Positions 21,952 to 32,846 of a DNA stretch of 64,000 nucleotides are shown here, in pieces (positions within the stretch are counted from its first letter, which is position 1; every line of letters starts with the position of its first letter). Source of the DNA: Saturnia japonica (Eukaryota > Arthropoda > Insecta > Lepidoptera > Saturniidae); NCBI GenBank assembly GCA_033032175.1, contig CM065316.1, positions 4,248,115-4,312,114 on the forward strand, in the 5' to 3' direction. Made by a program: the position numbers and the translations under genes. The notes beneath the pieces were generated by a model that made no database searches, was not told where the DNA came from, and saw nothing but the letters and a program-made list of their open reading frames with translations.

Positions 21952-22310
21952 TACTAGCTGAGGTTGTTCTGCCCTTACTGGAAAACGATATTGGAAAATA
22001 TTTAGTTATTCCATTTATTATTGTAGTACTGTGGAAGTGGTAAACACCGTGACGTCACTTATTATTGTAATGGCGAGACGTGGACGTGTAGTCGTAGTGA
22101 AGAGTGGGGATTTTGAAATTAACACTTTAGCTCCAGATACCGACCGAGTCGCTCCTACAAAGCCAAATAGTCGGTTTTATCGATAGCACGATTAATAGAG
22201 TTTATTAGTTTATTAGCATTACATTGAAGTTATTGTTGAACGCTATCTTCGCAATGAACCCTGTACCACCAAATCAAGATGATGACGGTGATATCGCTGA
22301 CGTTGTCACC
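21952..22310. repeat. Possible Helitron-like terminus and unassigned DNA
   Basis: Starts at 'actagctgaggttgttctgc', which resembles a reversed CAGCTAGT terminus. No matching other end was found. The patch 22070-22150 is less AT-rich but has no identifiable protein. Confidence 0.35.
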
Positions 22311-22682
22311 CTACTAATATAATCAATTTGAAAGTGTGTATGTTTGTTACTCAATCACGCCAAAACGGCTAAACGGATTTGAATGAAAGTTGGCAGACAG
22401 ATAGTCTACGACCTGGAATAATACATAGGGTACTTTTTATTCCGGAAAGGTCATAGTTTGACCAGTGTCCAGTGACAAATATAATAAATGTAAAGTTTGT
22501 TGTTTGTATGGTTGTAAGTTTTATTGGGACGGTTAATGTATTGGATTCATATTGGCATATAATGACAATACCATACACATAGTGACAAACCAATCTATGA
22601 TTTTCTTTTGGTTTGTCGTGTTCCGAGATCTTTATCTGTGCATATCCAATAATACGCAGACGAAGTCGCGGGTACCAGCTAG
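22311..22682 (+). mobile_element. Helitron-like repeat, family H2
   Basis: Starts 'ctactaatataatcaatttg', then 'gtgtgtatgtttgttactca', 'ccaaaacggctaaacggatt', 'tagggtactttttattccgg'. Ends 'cgaagtcgcgggtaccagct' with CTAG at 22679-22682. The CTAG end fits the Helitron 3' rule. The small ORF antisense to it (22369-22593) is incidental. Confidence 0.55.
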
Positions 22683-24559
22683 TATGTTATATTAATTATT
22701 TCAATAGGTACAAGGCTGTGTGGGAGAAGAGCGGGTAATATTCGAGCTCACATAGAACAGTCATTTAGGCTTTAAGATGAGAAATATATTTTTTCTGCAA
22801 TTGAAATTGTGTGAGTTTGTCCCTAGTACGTGTAAAAATGTACAAGGTGAGAAATAAAGCCGTATATGCCTTAACATATTATCGAAACGAAAACATTTGA
22901 AATTGGCACAAGACAAAAGGGTATTGACGTGGGTAGGCAGTAGGCACCGAGGAGTCCCTTGTAATAAAATAACCGTGTTGAGTAAGAGTTTTGCCCTTTT
23001 CTTGAGTACAACCGTACGTGAATATTACTTGATGCTTTTTTATTTATTTAGGTAGAGATTATTGTGTTTTTACAATTGGTCTATAAATCTTTGACAAACA
23101 TTAACTGATCAGCATATAATTGCTCAGCTCGATTTAAGTGAAAACGCTTTTGAAAAAAAAACACGTAAATAACCTAATTTTTGGTCTACTATTCCTTCTA
23201 ACCACTACTCGGTCTACTTATTAACCTTTATGTTAAGCTCTCTAAGACTTTCTTATATTTGGAAGTAATATAAGTTTTCGTTTACATACCTACGTTGAAA
23301 TATTTGTCATGTTAAAAATGATTTTTAATCCTCTCTCCTTACTATGGAATTTGGGTCCTTAAAAAGGGGCGTGAAAAGGCTTTTAAACAGGGTGGCATTA
23401 CAACGACCACTGCCGATGAAATCTGTATTAGCAATGGTCGGCGTTGTTTGTCGATAATAACGTACCTACAAACAGGTGCCGTACAGGCATTTTGTCTAGC
23501 TAGTATTAAAAATACTGCAGTATACTAAGAAACTTTTATAACCTTTCAAAATAGGGTGAAAGAATTGTTAGAGCAATTTTAACAAATACCTCGTTTTCCG
23601 AATAGCGCTTTGACATACCAATACCAAATAATATTATGGATAATGCATAATTTACTAATTTGAAGTTGATAAATACTACTTTAAATAAAGATGGAGATAG
23701 AAAATATCTTCAGGAATCGTGAACACTCAAAAAATATTCTCGCAGTACGAAAATACAAATTTATACATAAGAGTACACAAAACGATATTTTCCGATATCT
23801 ACCGGTCAACAAGATGAACCCATCATTCGTCTTAGTTGCAGCATAACTATGTAAATTACTTCCACTCAATATTCAATTAGCTAAATCTTGGAACACTTTC
23901 AAGCGTATTTTAAATTTTACTCAGAGATATAGAATATTTGACATACTTTGGAACTCATCTTAGGAATTCTATTAGAGAACACCTCCTTGTATTTGAGTAT
24001 TTGATTAAAATTAACAAATTAAATAGAATGAACCTTTGCCCACTATTGGGACATTTATAGGCTTTTGTTACAATATTAATAAGGTGACGTACATCAATCA
24101 CTTGTTAAAAATTAAAAATAGCTGCAGTTGAAAATATTTGAAATCTATTGATTTAATAAATAACATAAAGGGTGTCTGTCTCAGCCGCTATTTGATTTTC
24201 AATAAAATATGTATTATTAAATCTTCACAGCACATAAATCGATCCATCTTCTTTAAGCCATGAACAAATACAATCCAGACGTTTTCCGAATAACTAATGA
24301 GAGTGGAATACAAACTATCACACGTGACATTGTCCTAGCTTTTATCATTACAGTAAGCTATTTTCTTAGAAAGCAATGTTCGAACTAACATGAACTTTCC
24401 GCAGTAACATTGAACGAGACCATTTTCTATTAGTTATTGAATCTATCATCAGCATAATTGGTGGTTTATCATCCCTGAATTATTCTTTACGCTCGCAGGA
24501 ATGCTTTTTTTCGTAACTGACTAAAATCAATATGGACAATCGTATAATTTTTGAGAATC
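22683..24559. other. Long unassigned AT-rich stretch
   Basis: A short piece at 24033-24062 ('tgcccactattgggacattt') resembles the LINE/SINE tail seen at 48724. Otherwise nothing is recognised. Confidence 0.45.
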
Positions 24560-24740
24560 CAAAAACAAAGTCGGTTACCGAGAAACTGGCACTCCATCGA
24601 CGGTCTTCGTTATCGCAACGGCCAGTAAGCTTTTTGGTAGCTAATCCCGGAATGCGAGAAACCAAAGAATCAATGTGATGAGTATCATCAAGCGTATGGT
24701 GGTCACGATACAGTTGGACACAATTTTCGTATCCAACCAC
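24560..24740 (-). repeat. 'gaccgtcgatgg' repeat, longest copy
   Basis: On the minus strand: 'cgtgaccaccatacgcttga', 'tcgcattccgggattagcta', 'cttactggccgttgcgataa' and 'gaccgtcgatggagtgccag'. One frame across it (part of 24480-24779) stays open and gives LTGRCDNEDRRWSASFS. Related copies at 55420-55620 and 63255-63480 give LAGWHDRDDQQW and LAGRQDGDDD in the same register. Whether it ever coded for protein is unclear. Confidence 0.55.
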
Positions 24741-25074
24741 CCAGCAGATGTACGCATTATAAAGAAAAACTACGAACAAAAATTTTGCAACATATCCATA
24801 TATTATTCTCTCGTCCCATTTATTTAAAACATTTGTTAAAAAAGAGTACGTGATAGAACAAAATCTATCGTATGGAAAGATTATTTAATTTAATAAATGG
24901 ACCAAACCGATGTCTGTTATTCTAGTAGTTTCGAAATAAACTAAATGTAATAACCTAATTATTCCAAACATTGAACAATATACACATAGAATATTAATAT
25001 CGTTATATTTAAATAAAAATAGATTATAGCAAATAGCAATAATACCAAAGTTGCACTAGCAAGTTGCCAATCTT
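24741..25074. other. Unassigned AT-rich DNA
   Basis: Nothing recognised. Confidence 0.5.
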
Positions 25075-25215
25075 GATCTATCATACCTAAAGATCTGGAA
25101 ACCCTAATCAGTGCAGGTACACAACATAAGGTGCTTTATGCTCTACTTCTCTTTGAACCTCTTTTTCCCCAAGAAGTCGATTGAGACATTTAATTTATGA
25201 TCTTCATTTTATGTA
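25075..25215 (+). repeat. CACAGGAACACAAC-type repeat, diverged copy
   Basis: 'aagatctggaaaccctaatc', 'agtgcaggtacacaacataa' and 'ctctacttctctttgaacct' follow the order of 829-1000. Confidence 0.5.
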
Positions 25216-26853
25216 TAAGTTACCCATTCTAAGATAATAGGTACTCACCAATCGTTAGGAGATGCGACAAGACATAATATATTAAAATTTTAATATAATT
25301 ATATAACATTTTCATTAAAGCAACTAACTTGTGTATATGCGCATGATGGCGAGTCAGTTAAGACCAGGGAAGATATGATATCTTCAGGAGTGAGACTAGA
25401 TGTACGGAGTAATTTATTTTATGAACAGGGGAGGGATTTTAACGTTGCTTTACCCTACCTACATCTTTTCTTATCTCCCATACTGATTTATTTTCAACGC
25501 GTTCCAATTTCTTACTAACACCGATTGTCTAAAGAGAGACCAGCCGTATCACGTTTGGAACTATCTTACCACCTGAGGTAAAATATGAGAAAAGGTTCTG
25601 CATACATAATTACCCCGAGGAATTTTCTGACTTAAATTTGAGGGATTCATGTGGTCTACGTGCCTTAATTATCGTAAACTCATAAAGCAAGTGATGACGT
25701 CGCTAAACTTTTATATAGAAAGGTAAAAATTTTGACACTTAGTAGCTAAGTAATAATAATAATAATAATAATAAATATAATCTATAAAATAAGGAAAGAC
25801 TTCATTGGGTTTTTATTCATAAATTTTAATATTTTTAAGGGACGGAATAGTAAATGGACTAAAATTATGATATCATAAATCTTACACTCAAATTAGATTA
25901 CACAAACTTTAAGTAGATTAAAGTCTCATTAATAGCGTTCATTAATAATATGATAGTGAACCCAGATTTACGAAAACAGAAATTATTTTTAAATTTTAAT
26001 ACGAAATCTTTTGAGTTAACCAAATAATTATTTGCTCGTCATAAAACAGAACTATGTATTTCTATATTAATAGTTACCCTTATAAATTAAAACCAAAAAA
26101 TAGTCATTTACAATAGAATAACATGTTAATCATATTAATCATAGGTAACAAAAACAATTTAATAAAATAGAATTGAATATAACTTTCTTTCATTTGTCGA
26201 AAATTCCTATACTAAATTAAATAATGGGTGTTAGTGCGTCAGAAATTATATTTATTTGACATTGATCTATATAACATTTAATATTTGACATGGATCTAAA
26301 AAAATGTTTTCAACAATTCTAATTTATTTGTAGATGACGCTGAATCAGAAGCATTTAAAAAGATAACATCGAATGTGACTACCTTCCCCACAATAAAACA
26401 AGCTACTTTATTGTGTACCCTTTTGTTACAATGTGTAATTCATTTGTTATTTTACCATTAATTTACCATCGCGCCTAACGCAGTATAAAAGCTTCAAAAC
26501 ACACTAAAACTGAGAGAAGTAAGAAAATATTTGTACACACGTAATTTACATTATGTGTGTGTGGGTGTGTACAAATTTACTACAATACAATACAATACAT
26601 ATAGTAAGATACAATATCTTCTGCCAATTTAATATAATTGTTTAATCATTGAAGTTGTTTTTTTTTTGTTTAAAAATTGTCTTGAATAATTCAGTTAGAT
26701 TAGTATAATTTTTATTTTCTTCTGTGAAACTTGAGTATGCTCCGATAGGACTAGCGTACACCATTGTTTTTTTCATTTATTTACCAAAAAATTACATACA
26801 ATTTTAATATGATGTCCCGAAAAACCTAAACTGGTTTATGCCGAAACTATTGT
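25216..26853. other. Unassigned AT-rich DNA with simple repeats
   Basis: (AAT)n at about 25751-25774; a TG-rich run near 26554; (TACAA)n near 26580-26598. No coding signal. Confidence 0.5.
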
Positions 26854-26864
26854 TCATCTCGTTC
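26854..26864. repeat. Target-site duplication, left (TCATCTCGTTC)
   Basis: Eleven bases repeated exactly at 26984-26994, bracketing the Jockey tail. Confidence 0.9.
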
Positions 26865-26937
26865 GGCAAGTCCGGTGAAGCTGTAAAAGCCGCAGCGGCT
26901 CTGTTTGACGATCGGGCCCCTAAGGCTAACAGTGTAG

Positions 26938-26983
<46 letters not shown>
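26865..26983 (+). mobile_element. Very short Jockey tail insertion, 119 bp
   Basis: Only about 73 bases of the Jockey 3' UTR ('ggcaagtccggtgaagctgt', 'aaaagccgcagcggctctgt', 'gggcccctaaggctaac') are followed by 46 uninterrupted A's (26938-26983). Exact 11-bp duplications flank it. The long pure A tract and perfect duplication suggest a recent insertion by the family of the large element at 12464-16492. A spurious poly-lysine frame crosses it. Confidence 0.9.
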
Positions 26984-26987
<4 letters not shown>

Positions 26988-26994
26988 CTCGTTC
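26984..26994. repeat. Target-site duplication, right (TCATCTCGTTC)
   Basis: Exact partner of 26854-26864. Confidence 0.9.
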
Positions 26995-27441
26995 TAATTC
27001 TAGTCACATCACTATTACTCACAAATAATATATAGATGTAATTTCTAATTCTAACTATATACATGTAAAGAAAACATATTTCTTTAATTTTAATTTAAGA
27101 TTTGTAGGTTTAATATGTTTAGTAGTGTAGGTTGTATATAGTTTATCTATTATTAAAAAGAATATTGTGACATAAAAAAGGTGACAGATGTGTCAAATAT
27201 TAAAATGAATTGTAAAACTAAAGAAAGGACATGTTACTAAGAAATATAAACTTTTAATGTCGTTTCTTTGTTTACAGGTTGGTTAATTAACATGATATTA
27301 TTATTTATTATTATTATGATTTATTAGTATAAAATATTAATTAATTATTAAATTTAATGAAATAAAACTTTGTTTACAGAGCAACGCTTACAGTTTATTT
27401 TACATGCCAAAGTAAATGACTATAGTCGTCTTATATACATA
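26995..27441. other. Unassigned AT-rich DNA
   Basis: Nothing recognised. Confidence 0.5.
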
Positions 27442-27533
27442 AATCTAACTAGTTGTGCCCGCGGCTGTTTTCGCGTGGACTGCAGAATGCCGTTAAGTTA
27501 TGGGTAATAGAGTTTAAAATTTATGATGTGAGT
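27442..27533. repeat. Possible Helitron-like terminus
   Basis: 'aactagttgtgcccgcggct' resembles the reversed CAGCTAGT-type end found at 49187. The other end is not visible. Confidence 0.35.
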
Positions 27534-27737
27534 ATGAAAGGAATCGTTGGAAGAGGAAGGCCTAGACGAACATTTATCGATCAAATCGGAGACGTTCTGA
27601 CGAAAGGTAAGGTCAAGAGTTCTCTTAACCGATGAACATGCATGAAAAGATTAATGAATGTCGAAGAAGCGAAAGAGGTATGCCAGGATCGTAGCAGGTG
27701 GAAGGACGTGGTCTCTGCCTACCCCGTTGGGATATAG
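27534..27737 (+). pseudogene. LINE ORF2 C-terminal fragment
   Basis: The frame from ATG 27534 reads [28 protein letters not shown], then a stop (TGA), then CMKRLMNVEEAKEVCQDRSR and WKDVVSAYPVGI to TAG at 27735-27737. The pattern GRPRR-F-DQI ... CMKRL-V-EA-E-C-DR--W is the end of ORF2 in some insect LINEs. The DNA at its end ('ctctgcctaccccgttggga', then 'ggcgtgatttatgtatg') is a common lepidopteran repeat tail. One nonsense change inactivates this short piece; the polymerase part is missing. The clade is uncertain. Confidence 0.7.
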
Positions 27738-28324
27738 GCGTGATTTATGTATGTATATATGTATTAGAGTTTATTCCTATTTATTTCGTGTTCATATTTA
27801 TTACATATTTTTGATTTTATAATTTATTTTAAAGTCCCTTTGAATAAAGAGAAAAAAACTAGGTGACAATGTAATTATTTATTTAACGTGAATCATTAAT
27901 TTCGGTATATTTACAGGAAAAAATATGGGACTTTTATAGGCACCCCATAGCGTATCTATGTAAGAATTATTACTTTGAATTGGGTCACGGGAATAATTTT
28001 TTTTAAGTTTGATTTTTGATACTTATGAATAACTATTTTCATTAATATATATTTTTAGATTCTTAAAAAAAAAGTATTTTGGTATTTATATCATTCATAA
28101 ACTCCCAAAATAGTTTGACTGATCACCATGAAAATTGGTAAATCTAAGTGTTTTCATGGAAAAGGTTTTTATGCTAAACCTGGACGCGATAAATGACGCT
28201 CTGGTCAAGATGATGACTGGAAATGGCAGAATAACATCTGCAGGCCAGTTTTATTAATAATTATTTATATTACACCCACGGTACCCAAGAGTTTCTGTCT
28301 GAAATACATATATACATCCAAAGG
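27738..28324. other. Unassigned AT-rich DNA
   Basis: Starts with what may be the LINE 3' UTR ('atgtatgtatatatg'). The rest is unassigned. Confidence 0.45.
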
Positions 28325-28450
28325 TTACCTGGAAGAGATTGCTCTCAGCAATAAAGTTGCACTTTATACCAATTACAAAATTTAAAATGTTCTTGTATGA
28401 ATGTAGTTAATGATGTACAATAAAGTTTATTTATATAAATAAATAAAAAT
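28325..28450 (+). repeat. LINE 3' UTR fragment
   Basis: 'ttacctggaagagattgctc', 'cagcaataaagttgc', 'gtacaataaagtttattt' and terminal 'aaataaataaa' match a frequent LINE 3' end in Lepidoptera, known from general recognition rather than a search. Confidence 0.55.
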
Positions 28451-28489
28451 CTATATCTTTATTATATTAAGTAAGCAATTCCTGTATAT

Positions 28490-28633
28490 ATATATGTAAT
28501 TGGTTTCTCGGAAACGGCTCCCAACGATTTCGATGAAACTTTGTATTTAGATCATGTTTTACATTCCAAGTATCTAGGTAGATAGATAGGTGTATTGTTT
28601 TGTGTAAAACTCTAAGCAAAGCTCGTTCGCCCA
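28490..28633 (+). repeat. 'ggtttctcggaaac' repeat
   Basis: Runs from 'attggtttctcggaaacggc' to 'gcaaagctcgttcgcccaga', directly abutting the Helitron-like copy. Confidence 0.55.
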
Positions 28634-28634
28634 G

Positions 28635-29099
28635 ATATTAACATTAATGCGTGAAGAGAAAACTTCGGTCACCTTTTTAAACATATTGCGTGCACGGAGG
28701 ACTGTGAGATTTGGCATGGTTAAAATTTATATTTAACATGTGTTACAAATACATTAAATGAAATCAAATAGTGCTGCTCGTACTAACCCAACCAGTGCCC
28801 TTTAACTTAGACTCTCCAAACATTTGAAATTTTCATTGAGATAAAAGTGACACCAACATATATAAAAAACAGAAAGTGTAATAAAACACATAAAAATGAT
28901 TAAACAGCAAAAACAAAAAAACCAACTGCAACAATAGCATTTGACTAAAATATTTTCTATTTTTGCTTTTTATTTGATTTCCTATGCACACATACCTACA
29001 TACACTTGAGAAATATAACCCTCCTTTTTCGCAGTAGAGTGAAAATAGTCTTTGATCAAAAAGTCGCTGGTCGAATTTTGATCACTGGTCGACCGCTAG
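28635..29099 (+). mobile_element. Helitron-like element, family H1, with internal insert
   Basis: The 5' part 'attaacattaatgcgtgaag', 'attgcgtgcacggaggactg' and 3' part 'aaaagtcgctggtcgaattt', 'cactggtcgaccgctag' (CTAG at 29096-29099, then T) match the family. An AT-rich stretch of about 160 bp (about 28855-29015) separates the halves. GGTCGA/TCGACC near the end could form a 6-bp stem before CTAG. Confidence 0.6.
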
Positions 29100-29430
29100 T
29101 AATTATTATTAATCGTAAAAGAGCGTTAATTCATATTTCTTATCACGTAATTTTCATAGATAGACTAAATAATAATAATTTAATTAAATATTGTTAACAC
29201 AGTATATAAGACTATCTCGTGGGGCTTCGTAATTGATAAGCCCTGTGTAGCGGGCTGCCATCTTGAAGCTTTTATCTTAAAGCTATCTTAATTAAGTACA
29301 ACAATGGGTCCTGTAAATTTTAGTATAGAATTAGTATATTTTATCTATACTTAGAAAAAAACAGTTAAGAGTCGAAATCTGTACATTAAATATAGTTACG
29401 AAAAAATACTACGAAGGGTTATAGAATCAT
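29100..29430. other. Unassigned DNA
   Basis: Nothing recognised. Confidence 0.5.
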
Positions 29431-29570
29431 GGAAAGAAAATTTAAAATTTTTTGTCTGTCTGTTAGTTTGAACGCCAATCACGCAGAAATTACGAAACCG
29501 AATTTAATGAAATTTGATATAATCATAGTTTATGCTTAGGATGCTTTTTATTGTATATGGATGCACCATA
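29431..29570 (+). repeat. Interspersed repeat with 'cgccaatcacgcagaaatta'
   Basis: 'tttgtctgtctgttagtttg', 'cgccaatcacgcagaaatta' and 'atttaatgaaatttgatata' recur reversed at 57340-57520. Confidence 0.5.
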
Positions 29571-30394
29571 ATCGAAGCATGGATCGCACCACCAAATGGG
29601 ATTCCTAATGAAAAACTTATCTCATAAATTTTAAAGTAAAACCTTAATTTTTCAATAGCGGGGACCATAAACTCTAAAATAATTTGTGTATCACATTAAC
29701 TTTGATGGAGACTTAAAAAAGATATAGTCATTCCACAAGAAACAGCTTTCAGAAATAATATAATACATAGATCCATTTAAAAAGCTCAGGTGGTACAATA
29801 ATATTTAAACACATTAAGAGCAATGATTTATTTTTATCCCTAATATTATTATCATTTACGTTCTTATTGCGAAATGGAATGTTTTCGCCCGTAGCTTGGA
29901 GTCATCAAAAGGCCATAAACAGTAAAGTAAAGCCTTCTGATTTACACACGCCGCTTGAAAGACCTTCATCCCCCTAATCCTACATTTCAACTTAACGTCT
30001 GAAACATAAAATTAAACGGGGAGAAAAAATGTCTTTGAAATACGCAAGCGTTTATTCATATCGCAGTGAACTACTTACTGGTTTTCTTTGGTTATAAGTA
30101 ATTCCAAGTTTTTGCATTTAGGACTATAGGTATACACGTTTATTTCAAGCAGTGTTATACTTAAAGACTTTTTGTTTGGAGTTTGGCGTACAGTAGAGGA
30201 ACTCTTAATTAGTTAGTAAAGATCAATCTGGAAAGCGATATCTATTCTACAAAGCTTATATAATTAAAAACTTATGGTTTTCACTGATATAGAAAACGAA
30301 ATCTTTTAATTTCCTTAAAAACATTTGGATTTCGCGCAATAAGTAAGATATGCCATAATTATGAAAATAAATTCATCATCATCATATCAAATGA
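29571..30394. other. Unassigned AT-rich DNA
   Basis: Nothing recognised. Confidence 0.5.
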
Positions 30395-30690
30395 AAGATG
30401 TTTATTTTTGGACATAGGTCTCCTCCAAAAATCGCCGCAACGACCGTGTCCTGTTTGCATTCAGCGGCTTCCCGCAAACTTCACCAGATTTCGGTCCATC
30501 TTGTATGTTCCGATATAAGGTTGCCACTCGAGAACTCTATGATCCCTCGGTCAACCGTTCTACAAGCTATATGTCCTACCCACCACTACTTAACTGTAGC
30601 AATTTTTTGGGCTAAGGCGGTGGCTTGTGTTATTTTGCAGATCTCTTCATTTTTGATTCCATAATGCAGAGAAACTCCTCATAAAAATTT
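30395..30690 (-). pseudogene. RTE-like LINE, C-terminal fragment
   Basis: Read on the minus strand with frame slips and stops, the segment gives QKIATVKWWVGHIA, SSRVATLYRNIQDGPK, then GKPLNANRTRSLRRFLEETY. This follows the ending of RTE-type endonuclease-RT proteins (KL-W-WAGHI ... RWTDDL ... A-DR--WR-L-E-YVQ). At the DNA level, 'attcagcggcttcccgcaaa' and 'cttcaccagatttcggtcca' are familiar blocks of that LINE. Badly eroded; an 88-codon frame on the plus strand is a shadow. Confidence 0.7.
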
Positions 30691-31134
30691 AAATATTTTA
30701 CGATTAAGTTATTTTTTTATTAAGACCGCGTAGAATGTGGAAAGGTCGAAACTTTAACTCGTAGAGTTAAATTATGGTTTTCAATACGAAAACTTGGGTG
30801 TTCTTTGGCCAACCTTCCGTACCTCTATAAAATTTTACTATTAACATTATCGTATTATACTTGGTTTGAACAACCGTTTGGGTTTTTATTCTATATTATA
30901 ATAATACAAGATCATTAAGAAAATTGAATATTGAAATGCAGGGTTATTATATGTAATTTTGGGTATAAAAAATTTGGTTACATACAGTGGTTCCATAAGA
31001 AACAAATAATACATAAATCGACCCTTTTTTCTACAACAAACGTGGGAATCAAACATACGACGATGGACGATTATACCAATATATAACCTATGGACGATTT
31101 GTAATACCATATGTATGACTAGCGCGTTTCCGAG
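30691..31134. other. Unassigned AT-rich DNA
   Basis: A 74-codon minus frame (30886-31110) shows no motif. Confidence 0.5.
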
Positions 31135-31215
31135 CTTGAACCCCTCTACCCCAAAGAGCTCAGGGAACCCTAAAGAAATTTCTCTGTGCCCTACCTCTCT
31201 TATCCCGACTTCTTT
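31135..31215 (+). repeat. Short copy of the CACAGGAACACAAC-type family
   Basis: 'ctctaccccaaagagctcag', 'ggaaccctaaag' and 'ctctgtgccctacctctctt'; the central box is deleted. Confidence 0.5.
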
Positions 31216-31539
31216 ACTTATCTTTTATTTCTACTTCTTATACTAATTCTCTTTTGTAAACTCTCATAAATATACGTTTTTGAAAAAATACAAAAGTTAT
31301 TCAGAAGTTAGCTAATGAGTCGCCGCCACGTTATTGACGCAAGAAAACGTATTTGCTTTAAGTATCAAAAATGGCGTAAACTGAGAACACAGAATCAGAT
31401 CTTTTCTCTGCATCGAATAGTCTGTTTCTCATACCGTTAGGATGGAAAAAATCCAATAAGTCGTAATATTTTTGAAAAGTTTACAAGTTGAAATTGCTGC
31501 AAGTCTAATAAAAAACATAACATATGACATAGATAAAAA
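31216..31539. other. Unassigned DNA
   Basis: Nothing recognised. Confidence 0.5.
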
Positions 31540-31715
31540 GCGTATGACCATCACGCCTGTATTCCCCGAAGGGTTAGGCAGAGGTGTACTACACCCACAG
31601 TTCGCCGAGTATGTTTTTAGGTCCCATGTAATAGGGGGCGAGCCTATTGCCATTAATCGGGCATGAAACCAAATCCCAAGCCGCTACTGAGAATTTCATA
31701 GGAAAAACCCAATAA
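31540..31715 (-). repeat. Interspersed repeat, LINE/SINE tail type
   Basis: Plus orientation 'cccgaagggttaggcagagg', 'acccacagttcgccgagtat', 'gggggcgagcctattgcc' and 'gaatttcataggaaaaaccc'. The second copy is at 50480-50665. The reverse complement contains 'cctctgcctaacccttcggg', related to the LINE end at 27700-27740. Confidence 0.65.
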
Positions 31716-32097
31716 CACTTTTACTAAAAAGGGAGTTTTTTGTGCTATTCTACTTACAGCAAAAGTGCGGTTTGTATTCATGCATCTGATATTACTTACA
31801 GCATTCTCGTGTAATGCAAATATGACGTAAATAGCTTATTGCATTTTATTTGTATTAAACACCCAACATTTTCTTAATTTATTAATATTAGGTCCTTACA
31901 TAATTATGAAATTGGCGTTTTGTTGAACTGGTCATTTTCATCTTAAACATCTGTCGTCTGGTTAGAAATTCCAAATTCAAATTTATTCCAAATTTAGGCT
32001 TGTGTATTTGTGTTTCGAATTTAGTGATTCATTTGTTTTCGCACCATTTTATTTTTCTTTGACATCGTTATTTCACAAAATTGAAAATTTTAAATAT
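31716..32097. other. Unassigned AT-rich DNA
   Basis: The open frame reaching back to 32002 is not part of the transposase homology. Confidence 0.45.
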
Positions 32098-32423
32098 CAT
32101 CTTATTTACGAATATAAGTTCCATTGTGGCATCAGCGCTGCAGTATCAGCTCGAAAGATTAATGATGTGTATGGGAAAGCTACTGTAAAAGAAAACACGG
32201 TACGTTTTTGGTCCCAACGTTTTCGTTCTGGAAATTTTGACCTACGAGACAAACCCTGTAGACGGCCGGAGACCCTAGTTGAAAATGAAGAATCAAAAGT
32301 GATCGTTGAAGCGGATCATTCGCAAACTACATCAGAGTTAGCGGCAGGCTTCGGTGTGCGTGATAAAAAAAATTAATTTACTTGAAACAAACAGGAAAAG
32401 TGAATGCAAGAATGCTCCAGTGA
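32098..32423 (+). pseudogene. Mariner-type transposase, N-terminal DNA-binding relic
   Basis: The frame (codons for HLIYEYKFHCGISAAVSARK onward) continues with INDVYGKATVKENTVRFW, FRSGNFDLRDKPCRRPE and EADHSQTTSELAAGFGV. This is the paired helix-turn-helix region of mariner-like transposases, with the W--RFRSG-FDL-D-P-RRP linker. The frame breaks at about 32368. A second frame gives KQTGKVNARMLQ and a stop at 32421, matching the next helix. The catalytic DDD domain is absent and no TIRs were identified. Dead remnant. Confidence 0.8.
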
Positions 32424-32846
32424 ATCGGAGTGATGCAGTGCTGCGGTAGTGGCTGACTGCTGCGTCGATCCTCTTGGATTGGTCTCGGAGGGAAGTGATG
32501 TAGTGACATCGATATAGCGACATCTATCCTCTCCATAACTGAAGCATCCTACATAGAGACATCTATCTTGCCACATAGCATCGCGATATTAAAATTAACC
32601 GAACAATTGAGTATATATACAAGAACCTGACAATAACACCCGTCTGGTCGGAGGATCCTCCCTTTTCTATGATGGGATGAGGAACTTTACACCCTGTTCC
32701 TCCATTACCCTCTACATCACGATTAAAGCAAGTAAGTAACGTGTAATAATGGCTGACTTTGATTCAATTTGTACTCATGCATGTCACTATGTTGTAGTTT
32801 TCTCTGTACCTATTGTGATCACCAGCAAGTACAGCTCATACTCTAC
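32424..32846. other. Unassigned DNA
   Basis: A tract of repeated 'gacatc' words lies at 32500-32570 ('agtgacatcgatatagcgac', 'atctatcctctcc', 'gagacatctatcttgcc'). It may be a short degenerate tandem. Confidence 0.4.

Noticed and set aside
25751..25774. Short tandem repeats as a CRISPR-like array
   Set aside because: They are simple (AAT)n microsatellites; no spacer structure anywhere, and the DNA is eukaryotic.
26838..27035. 65-codon frame with a poly-lysine run
   Set aside because: The lysines are the 46-nt poly(A) tail of a Jockey stub.
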